Of a DNA stretch of 5,894 bases, positions 1 through 5,894 are shown in pieces. Location of the stretch: positions 1-5,894 of the forward strand of contig CAJJQT010000128.1 in NCBI GenBank assembly GCA_905193995.1. Direction: 5' to 3'. Source of the DNA: an uncultured Porphyromonadaceae bacterium. GTDB taxonomy: Bacteria; Bacteroidota; Bacteroidia; Bacteroidales; Muribaculaceae. How positions within the stretch are numbered: position 1 is the first letter of the stretch; each line of letters opens with the position of its first letter. A program made the position numbers and the translations under genes. Under the pieces are notes generated by a model. That model was not told the origin of the DNA. It was given only the letters and a program-made list of their open reading frames with translations, and searched no databases.

Positions 1-1644
1 GGCGTTTACATTGACGGTATCCGTATTACTAATGCTCAGAACGGCACCGTAGATCTCGGAAAATTCTCACTCTCCGCCTTAGAATCCGTATCGCTATATA
101 ATGCCAACCGCCTTGACGTATGCCAGTCGGCGTCGGAATACGCTTCCGGAGCTACGGTATACCTTCAGACACGCCGACCGGTCGCCGACTCGCTGGCAGT
201 GCTGGCGGGTATCGGTTCGTTCCATACTTACAAGGGAAAGGTTAACGCCCAATTCTGCCGCAGAGGCTGGAGCGGTTTTATTGACGGCGAGGATGTCAGT
301 ACCCGAGGCGATTATCCTTTCCGCTACAAGTCTGAATATGAGGATACGGTCGGGCGTCGGCGGAATTCCGATATACGTTATTACCGTGTTGAGGGCGCGC
401 TGTTCCGCAGTGGATTTGCCTCGCATGTCTATGCGTACGTTTCGGAACGAGGCACTCCCGGCGGCATAGTGCGGCGTCTGAGCGACAAATATATTAATGT
501 AGGGCGCGAGTGGGATACTGATATTTTCGTGCAATCGTCGTATACGCGCACGCTTGGTCACATCCATCAGTTAAAGTTCAACATCAAGTACGCACACGAG
601 TTTCTTCGGTACAATACCGACTATCCCGATAACCAGAATACAGTCCGTGCCGACAACCGTTACCGCCAGAATGATGCCTATGCATCTGCTTCGTATGCCG
701 TGACGCCCTGGCGCTGGCTGTCGGTCAACTTCGGCTACGACGCCCGTATGTCGTGGCTCACTGCTGACATCAAGCGCTTCAGTCTCGTGCGACGCCTGGA
801 TCAGAAGGCGGTAGCCGCCGCTCAGCTCCATTACCGCGGCCTCCGCCTCGCGGGCTCGGTACTTTTCCAGCATTACCGCGATCACACAAAGCAACATGTA
901 GGAGCCGCTGACCCGCTACACCGCTTCACACCGTCGGTCACGTTGGGATATTCTTACAGAGATCTGTCGCTTCGTGCCTGGTACAAGTGTATATTCAGAG
1001 CCCCTACCCTCAACGACCTCTATTACACTCAGGTAGGCAACCGGAATCTCAAACCTGAGTATACCCGTCAGTGGAATCTTGGTGCGGAGTATCATTATGC
1101 CGCTCCGCAGTGGCTGGCTTCGGTTCAGGCCGATGTCTACATAAACCATATCGACAACCGCATCGTCTGCCTCCCTGTCAAGGGTACGTACACCTGGTCG
1201 ATGATGAACTACGGTAAAACTTTCTGCCGCGGTCTCAATGCCACCGTATCGGGCCGTTATTTTCCCGGCGACTGGTCGTTCTCGCTGCTTTCATCTTTCA
1301 CCTGGCAGAGAGACCTCGACCGTACGAATCCGGAATCGGCTATCTACAACCGGCCTATATGCTATTCACCAGCTTTTTCATGCGGCGTGACTGGTATCGT
1401 AGCATGGAAGTCAGTCAGTCTCACCGTATCGGACCTGCACGTGGACAAGCGCATGTGGTCGTATGCCGATCCGCGCGACATGCTGGCTCCGTACAACAAT
1501 ATAGATCTAAAACTTACCGGTTCGTGGCGGTGGCTTACGGCATCGTTCGAGGTAAATGATTTGCTTGACGAGCAGTACGAACACATACCGCGCTATCCCA
1601 TGCCGGGACGCAACTTTACGTTCACAATCACTTATTCGCTATAA
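1..1644 (+). CDS. btuB: TonB-dependent outer-membrane receptor, BtuB-like (5'-truncated by window edge)
   Basis: The frame is open from base 1 to the TAA at 1642-1644, giving 547 residues of a protein whose N-terminus (signal peptide, TonB box, most of the plug) lies upstream. An in-frame GTG at 199 is internal and not the start. Residues 1-60 are the end of a plug domain: GVYIDGIRI, then VDLGKFSLSALESVSLYN and ATVYLQT, a pattern familiar from Bacteroidetes BtuB-type receptors. The rest is an outer-membrane barrel of alternating aromatic/polar strands. It carries the conserved FRAPTLNDLYY (residues 332-342) and NRNLKPEY (347-354) blocks typical of the BtuB/cirA-type family, and ends MPGRNFTFTITYSL. 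The family imports cobamides, siderophores or similar ligands using TonB energy. I infer cobamide from the adjoining BtuG-like genes; the barrel alone does not prove the substrate. The last residue is Leu after Tyr-Ser, rather than the usual terminal Phe/Trp. The next gene starts 3 nt later, so co-translation is likely. Confidence 0.85.
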   Translation, partial: GVYIDGIRITNAQNGTVDLGKFSLSALESVSLYNANRLDVCQSASEYASGATVYLQTRRPVADSLAVLAGIGSFHTYKGKVNAQFCRRGWSGFIDGEDVSTRGDYPFRYKSEYEDTVGRRRNSDIRYYRVEGALFRSGFASHVYAYVSERGTPGGIVRRLSDKYINVGREWDTDIFVQSSYTRTLGHIHQLKFNIKYAHEFLRYNTDYPDNQNTVRADNRYRQNDAYASASYAVTPWRWLSVNFGYDARMSWLTADIKRFSLVRRLDQKAVAAAQLHYRGLRLAGSVLFQHYRDHTKQHVGAADPLHRFTPSVTLGYSYRDLSLRAWYKCIFRAPTLNDLYYTQVGNRNLKPEYTRQWNLGAEYHYAAPQWLASVQADVYINHIDNRIVCLPVKGTYTWSMMNYGKTFCRGLNATVSGRYFPGDWSFSLLSSFTWQRDLDRTNPESAIYNRPICYSPAFSCGVTGIVAWKSVSLTVSDLHVDKRMWSYADPRDMLAPYNNIDLKLTGSWRWLTASFEVNDLLDEQYEHIPRYPMPGRNFTFTITYSL

Positions 1645-1647
1645 TTC

Positions 1648-1704
1648 ATGAAACATTTTACTCTGTTGTTTGCTTTCCTGGCCACTCTCTTAACGGCTGA
1701 GGCG
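1648..1704 (+). other. Sec signal peptide, signal peptidase I type, no lipobox
   Basis: Residues 1-19 of the BtuG-like protein: basic K2, a Leu/Phe/Ala-rich core, and Ala-Glu-Ala before a Gln at +1. No cysteine is near the cleavage site. Many exported Bacteroidota proteins begin with Gln after cleavage, and this can be cyclised to pyroglutamate; that part is family knowledge, not seen here. Confidence 0.75.
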
Positions 1705-2922
1705 CAGGAAAAAATTATTCTTCTCGACGAGGGTAACTGGCAGACCGACAACGGCCGTATGACATATTTCGAGAACGGTCGTGTCGTCTCTAACGAATGG
1801 TTCCGGGAGATCAACGGCATCAAGCTCGGCGACACTCCCAACGATATTATCCAGATCAACGACGATCTGATAGCCATTGCCATCAACTGGTCCAACATCG
1901 TACAGTTCATCACACCCGAAGGCCGCGCCGTGGCTGCAACCGAGGACGTTCCGAACAACCGGAAGCTCGCCTCCGACGGCCGCTACGTCTACATTTCCTC
2001 TTACGGACATGAATGCAAAGTCGGCAACCGCTTCGAGACCTTTACCCGCGGATTTGTAGCCAAAATCGACGTCACCGACTTCAAGGTCGTAGCCGCAGTT
2101 GAGGTCGGATGGGAGCCCGAAGGCATAGCTCTTTACGATGGCAAATTGTTCGTGGCCAACACAGGCGGATATGCTTTCAACGAGGATCACGAATACGAGA
2201 CGACTGTATCGGTAATCGACGCCGAGACGATGAAAATTGTCCGTACCGTCGACACCGGTATCATTAACCTTTACGGCAAGATGTCGCAGAGCGGCCGCTA
2301 TCTGCTGATCAATTCGCCCGGCGATTACTACGACACTCCCGCCTGCTGTATGGTGTTCGACTGCCGCGCCGCTCTCGACGGCCGTCCCGACAACGAATGC
2401 TTCACGCGTCTGGAATATGCGAGCACTTACAGCACCACGACTACTGACGGCAAATTCTTCGCCATCGGTTCCAGATTCTCTTATTACACGATGCAGTATA
2501 CATTCAACTATATCACTGTCGATCCGGCTCTTGTGATGGACTCGGGAGGCTCCGCCGGAGTAGAGGAATCGATGCCAGGCACCATGAAGAGCGACATCAA
2601 GAAGATGACGCAGCCTTACGGTATATATGTCAATCCCTACACAGGCTACATGTATGCTACAGATGCCGGCGAGTTCATAGCCGGGGGCGCTCTCTATCAG
2701 TGGGATCCGCAAGGACGTCTTCTCGGAACGTGGGGCGTTTACATTAATCCGGCGCACTTCCTGGCCCTGCCGCCCGACGGGCACTTCCAGGGCGTCAGCG
2801 ACATATCCGTGCCTGAGCGAGAAACCGACGGAGCCATATACAATATGCAGGGTATTAAAGTTTCGCGCACGATTCCCGGTCAGCTCTACATACAGGGCGG
2901 ACGCAAGTTCATTGCCAAATAA
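1648..2922 (+). CDS. btuG: BtuG-like secreted beta-propeller, probable surface cobamide-binding protein
   Basis: The protein has 424 residues. The ATG at 1648 gives a good Sec signal peptide (K2, hydrophobic residues 4-17) with a signal peptidase I site AEA|Q after residue 19. Residues about 20-385 form a YncE/DUF5074-like propeller of repeated 'read-out' strands. Landmarks are TPNDIIQIN (63-71), WEPEGIALYDGKLFVANTGGY (155-175), INLYGKMSQSGRYLLINSPGDYYD (206-229) and YQWDPQG (350-356). These match my memory of BtuG2 of Bacteroides thetaiotaomicron, a seven-bladed lipoprotein that binds B12 very tightly and caps BtuB. The 3-nt gap after a BtuB-like gene is the expected context. There is no cysteine before residue 123, so this is not a lipoprotein. 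Instead residues 387-424 form a Bacteroidetes secretion-tail-like end. The TAA stop is followed at once by TAG. Ligand identity is inferred from family and context; another propeller-bound ligand remains possible. Confidence 0.82.
   Translation: MKHFTLLFAFLATLLTAEAQEKIILLDEGNWQTDNGRMTYFENGRVVSNEWFREINGIKLGDTPNDIIQINDDLIAIAINWSNIVQFITPEGRAVAATEDVPNNRKLASDGRYVYISSYGHECKVGNRFETFTRGFVAKIDVTDFKVVAAVEVGWEPEGIALYDGKLFVANTGGYAFNEDHEYETTVSVIDAETMKIVRTVDTGIINLYGKMSQSGRYLLINSPGDYYDTPACCMVFDCRAALDGRPDNECFTRLEYASTYSTTTTDGKFFAIGSRFSYYTMQYTFNYITVDPALVMDSGGSAGVEESMPGTMKSDIKKMTQPYGIYVNPYTGYMYATDAGEFIAGGALYQWDPQGRLLGTWGVYINPAHFLALPPDGHFQGVSDISVPERETDGAIYNMQGIKVSRTIPGQLYIQGGRKFIAK
2806..2919 (+). other. C-terminal secretion/sorting-tail-like segment
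   Basis: Residues 387-424 of the BtuG-like protein follow the propeller and contain IYNMQGIKV, then PGQLYIQGGRKFIAK at the extreme end. This pattern (YN-[LM]-QG-[IV]-[KR]-V, a short gap, then LYI-x-GG-[KR]-K-x-[IV]-x-K) recurs at the C-termini of secreted proteins in Prevotella, Muribaculaceae and relatives, and resembles the type IX secretion (Por) tail family. Its presence is seen directly. Whether it directs type IX export and surface attachment in this organism is inference. Confidence 0.6.
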
Positions 2923-2949
2923 TAGAAATACAATATTTAATATAAAAAT
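2923..2949 (+). promoter_or_regulatory. AT-rich intergenic leader before the fusion gene
   Basis: The 27 nt between the first propeller's stop and the next ATG are almost all A and T, with an A-rich run directly before the start and no GGAGG-like sequence. This fits Bacteroidetes translation initiation, which favours A-rich unstructured upstream sequence. I see no convincing -33/-7 (TTTG / TAnnTTTG) promoter and no hairpin-plus-T terminator, so read-through from the upstream genes is the simplest view. Confidence 0.4.
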
Positions 2950-3015
2950 ATGAGAACCAAATCATTATTATTTTCCGCGATTTTAGCTCTTGCGGCTGCT
3001 TCGCCGACAACCGCG
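2950..3015 (+). other. Sec signal peptide of the fusion protein
   Basis: Residues 1-22: R2 and K4, then a Leu/Ala-rich core (residues 6-17), with likely cleavage after Thr-Thr-Ala (A22|R23); an earlier cut after A17 is possible. There is no lipobox cysteine. It supports the 2950 ATG as the start. Confidence 0.7.
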
Positions 3016-5894
3016 AGGGAGACTATATTGTCGCTCAACGAAGCCATTTGGCCCAATGGCATCGGTAGCATCAATTACTTTGACGGGAACCGCATGATTT
3101 CCAACAACTGGTTTGAGGAAGTCAACGACGGCGAAGAACTCGGTTATACGCCAAACGACATCATTCAGGTCAATGACAACCTCTTTGCCATAGCCGTCAA
3201 CTATTCCCATACCGTAGTGTTCATCGACGCCTCGGGGCACATGGTTGGCAAGCTTCTCGACGGCGACACCGGCGACGGCGCAACGCCCAACTGCCGATTC
3301 CTTGTCTCGGACGGAACATATCTCTATTTAACCGGCTACGACCAGCGTCTCTACTGGTATCCCGATTCAGAGAATCCCGACGCCTGGGAAGAGGCTTCCT
3401 GGGACGAAGGCGGTTATGTTGCCAAGATCGACCCCACGACCTTCAAGGTCATCGCATACACTTCGGTAGGATGGGAGCCCGACCGCATCGCAATCTACGG
3501 CGGCAAACTGTTCGTATTCAACTCGGGCGGCTATGCTCCCGTCGGAAATCCCAACGGCGGCAACGATCATAGCGACTACGAGACGACAGTCTCGATCATC
3601 GATCCGGGAACTATGACGGTCGACAGAGTGCTCGATACAACGCGCATCAACCTCTACCGCGGCCTGAGCCAGTCGGGCAAATGGCTACTGGCCAACTCCG
3701 CAGGCGACTATTATGAAACATACCCGTCGATGATCCTCATCGACTGTGACAAAGTACTCGAAGGAGAGCCCGACGACGAATGCTACGTCTACAATTCGAA
3801 CTATGCCTCGACCTACAGCACAGCCACGCTCGACGGCAAATTTCTGGCCGTTGGCTCGGCATTCTCCTACAACACGATGGGATACGAATACAAGTATGTC
3901 ACCATTGACCCGCAGGAGTTTTGGGATGGAAAGATCAGCGGCAACGAAAGCTACAGCGGTATCTATGCAGAATTGCCCGGCACCATGCTTGACGATATAA
4001 TGCAGTTCGAATATCCGTATGATATTTACCAGAATCCATACACCGGATATTACTATGCGACCGACGCAGCCGGAGGCACTTCAGGCGATGAAAGCGGAGG
4101 TAAACTTTATCAATGGGATCCGGAAGGCAAGCTGATTGGCACATATCCCGTCGGTGTGTTCCCGGCTCATATACTCGCAGTGGCCCCGCGTAAAATGCCG
4201 GTGAAGTTTGTACTCAGCAGCAATACGCCTACAGGTCTGCTTGTTTCAAAGGAAGACGACGAAAAGATTGAACTCAATGAATCGGCCGGAAGAACCCCCA
4301 CTTTCACTGTAGATATTTATAGCGGCGATTATACACTTATTGCATACAATAAGGATGGCCAGGAGGCAGGTTCTATCGACATCACAGTTGCCGACAGCTT
4401 CGACGAACAGACCATCACCGTGCAGGCTCCGACAATTTACGTGAAAAACGCAGACTGGGAATACGGCACTGATTATACGTTTGATGTCGCAGTAAGCTCG
4501 GCTGCAGGTGAACTGCGTAAGATAACTCTCGGCAACAGCGTCACGGCCGGCCGCAAGCATTTCCTGGCTTTGAAGGGCGACTCGTACCGCGCAGCTTTCG
4601 TACCATCCGAAACCCGTGCAGCCGAAGACTACGCTACCATTTACCGCAACGGTACTCTTACTTACGATGCGACTGTCTCCGTATCAATTTCGAAGGCCAA
4701 TTACATGGAATTCTTACTTCCGGCTGACGCTTCCCTGCAGATCTCCCGTAAGACGAATCATTTCGTCGATTTCACTCCCGTTGAAGCCGCATCCACAGCT
4801 ATGGCCGACGGCAAGCAGACCGTTACTTACCGTCTGCCGGAGGGGGAAACTTTCTATTACCGCACATGGCGCGAAGGCGGCCTGACTCAGGCCGGATACT
4901 TCACAGCCGGCACAGAGGTTCTGCCGCGCATCGAATTCACAGAGGAGTCCTTCTCGGAGACGGCACCAGATACGTACAACCACGATTTCGCATCAAACGA
5001 TGGCTACGAAACCGGCGACATTCTTATAAACGTCAACGAGCGGGGTCATCTGAACCTTGACAAGGGGCAGACCTTCCGCGCCCACGCCATGCGTTCGTGG
5101 CAGATCGTCGACGGCCTAACGAGCAATAATTTCGTGGAACCCGACTTCCACTTTACAGCATATAATGTCACGATTGACACCAATGCCGGCACAGCCACGA
5201 TCGATGCTGAACCTTCGGAAACAGTCGTTAGCGTATCGCATGAGCCCGGTTCGGCCTGGGCCGATATCAAAGCTGTAGGCAACGGCACGGCAATCGTACT
5301 CGTCACCTACGACGCAATACGCGCACAGTACTTCGACAAGACAGGTAACGCAAAGCCGTTTGTAGGCGGAGACCTGTGGGGCGCTATCTGGCCCGAGAAT
5401 ACCGCTGTATTTGTCGTAACTGTCGGTCAGCAGTTCGGGACCCCATCGCGTCCTGACATGTTCCTGCACGATGACATAAACGTTGAGTCCGAAAAAGTCG
5501 CAGGCTTCAACCTCGATGCAGAGCACGATATATTCTACTTCCCCGACACAGAGGAGGGATGTGTCTACACAGTAAAGCCCTGGAACGTGTTGAAGAAAGA
5601 AAACGGCGTCTGGATTTCGAGTCCTGTCATTACCGAGGACGGCGTCCAGTACACAGAATTTACGCCTTGTGAGAGCAACGGCGATGGTACTTACAATGTC
5701 ATGCTGCGCGAAGGCCGTAATATTATCCGCCTTGTTAGTGCGGCCAAACGGTCGACTTATCAGGTGATCACGGCTCATGCCTGCAACGTCGACATGTTCA
5801 ACCTTACAAATCCCACTCAAAGTTACAAGCCGGGTGATGAGGTTGAGGTACGCTTCTCAGGACTCCGTCACCCGTCAAACAAACTCGCCGGAAT
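2950..5894 (+). CDS. BtuG-like propeller fused to large Ig-like cell-surface region (3'-truncated)
   Basis: The frame opens at the ATG at 2950 and has no stop to the window end: 981 complete codons plus 2 nt. Residues 1-22 are a Sec signal peptide with no cysteine before residue 115, so it is not a lipoprotein. Residues about 23-417 are a second YncE/DUF5074-like propeller, paralogous to the upstream gene (ISNNWFEE, TPNDIIQVND, VGWEPDRIAIYGGKLF, INLYRGLSQSGK, YQWDPEG). From residue 418 comes a long beta-rich region. About 418-475 looks like a small Ig/carboxypeptidase-regulatory-like sandwich. About 475-670 holds further beta modules including SRKTNHFVDFTPVE (599-612). About 688-827 resembles a BIG2-type Ig domain ending GNGTAIVLVTYDAI and LWGAIWPENTAVFVVTVG. 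About 855-981 includes LDAEHDIFYF, REGRNIIRLV and SYKPGDEVEVRFSGLRHP. From memory, the latter half matches large 'cell surface' proteins of Bacteroides B12 loci. A role in ligand capture with the upstream receptor is inferred; the extension's function is unknown. Confidence 0.8.
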   Translation, partial: MRTKSLLFSAILALAAASPTTARETILSLNEAIWPNGIGSINYFDGNRMISNNWFEEVNDGEELGYTPNDIIQVNDNLFAIAVNYSHTVVFIDASGHMVGKLLDGDTGDGATPNCRFLVSDGTYLYLTGYDQRLYWYPDSENPDAWEEASWDEGGYVAKIDPTTFKVIAYTSVGWEPDRIAIYGGKLFVFNSGGYAPVGNPNGGNDHSDYETTVSIIDPGTMTVDRVLDTTRINLYRGLSQSGKWLLANSAGDYYETYPSMILIDCDKVLEGEPDDECYVYNSNYASTYSTATLDGKFLAVGSAFSYNTMGYEYKYVTIDPQEFWDGKISGNESYSGIYAELPGTMLDDIMQFEYPYDIYQNPYTGYYYATDAAGGTSGDESGGKLYQWDPEGKLIGTYPVGVFPAHILAVAPRKMPVKFVLSSNTPTGLLVSKEDDEKIELNESAGRTPTFTVDIYSGDYTLIAYNKDGQEAGSIDITVADSFDEQTITVQAPTIYVKNADWEYGTDYTFDVAVSSAAGELRKITLGNSVTAGRKHFLALKGDSYRAAFVPSETRAAEDYATIYRNGTLTYDATVSVSISKANYMEFLLPADASLQISRKTNHFVDFTPVEAASTAMADGKQTVTYRLPEGETFYYRTWREGGLTQAGYFTAGTEVLPRIEFTEESFSETAPDTYNHDFASNDGYETGDILINVNERGHLNLDKGQTFRAHAMRSWQIVDGLTSNNFVEPDFHFTAYNVTIDTNAGTATIDAEPSETVVSVSHEPGSAWADIKAVGNGTAIVLVTYDAIRAQYFDKTGNAKPFVGGDLWGAIWPENTAVFVVTVGQQFGTPSRPDMFLHDDINVESEKVAGFNLDAEHDIFYFPDTEEGCVYTVKPWNVLKKENGVWISSPVITEDGVQYTEFTPCESNGDGTYNVMLREGRNIIRLVSAAKRSTYQVITAHACNVDMFNLTNPTQSYKPGDEVEVRFSGLRHPSNKLAG

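Noticed and set aside
199..201. GTG as start of the receptor gene
   Set aside because: The same frame is open to base 1 and encodes conserved plug-domain sequence upstream of 199, so this is an internal valine codon.
1..1644. Cobalamin riboswitch inside the window
   Set aside because: I found no B12-box-like sequence, and both gene junctions (3 and 27 nt) are too short for one. It would be expected upstream of the receptor gene, outside the window.
2734..2745. 12-base repeat of the window's first bases
   Set aside because: Both copies encode Gly-Val-Tyr-Ile in frame within unrelated proteins; this is chance coding similarity, not a mobile or regulatory repeat.
1690..2784. Long antisense open frame (364 codons) opposite the first propeller gene
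   Set aside because: It mirrors a strongly supported propeller with signal peptide and conserved motifs. The antisense frame has no recognisable domain or signal and is expected from the codon bias of the sense strand.
2923..2949. Possible terminator or promoter between the two propeller genes
   Set aside because: Only weak AT-only self-complementarity is visible, with no GC stem plus T-run and no clear -7 TAnnTTTG element.
5116..5820. Antisense open frame (234 codons) opposite the fusion gene
   Set aside because: The + strand frame is open across the whole region and encodes recognisable surface modules; the antisense product resembles nothing.

Overview
The window looks like part of a Bacteroidales chromosome (gut Bacteroidota). 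The clues are a SusC/BtuB-style TonB-dependent receptor, YncE/DUF5074-type surface beta-propellers, A-rich start regions without Shine-Dalgarno sequences, and a C-terminal tail of the Prevotella/Muribaculaceae type. Base composition is moderate, about half GC by eye. A Muribaculaceae- or Prevotella-like source is my best guess, but the window does not settle it.

All real coding sequence is on the + strand in three consecutive genes. (1) Positions 1-1644: the C-terminal 547 codons of an outer-membrane TonB-dependent receptor, from the end of the plug domain through the barrel, most like the Bacteroidetes BtuB (cobamide/vitamin B12) receptors. (2) Positions 1648-2922, only 3 nt downstream: a complete 424-residue secreted beta-propeller resembling BtuG, the surface protein that captures B12 and caps BtuB in Bacteroides. 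(3) Positions 2950-5894, after a 27-nt AT-rich gap: a second BtuG-like propeller (about residues 23-417) continued in the same frame by at least 560 residues of beta-rich, Ig-like 'cell surface protein' sequence. This third frame has no stop codon and leaves the window after 981 codons, so the protein is larger than that.

The three genes read as one operon for surface capture and outer-membrane import of cobamides: propellers bind ligand outside and hand it to the receptor. The role rests on family resemblance and gene order. No cobalamin riboswitch is visible, because the 5' end of the receptor gene lies outside the window.

The unusual points are these. Neither propeller has a lipobox, although studied BtuG proteins are lipoproteins. 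The first ends in a Bacteroidetes secretion-tail-like motif. The two propellers are tandem paralogues that differ at loops that could contact ligand. The second propeller is fused to a very large adhesin-like extension.
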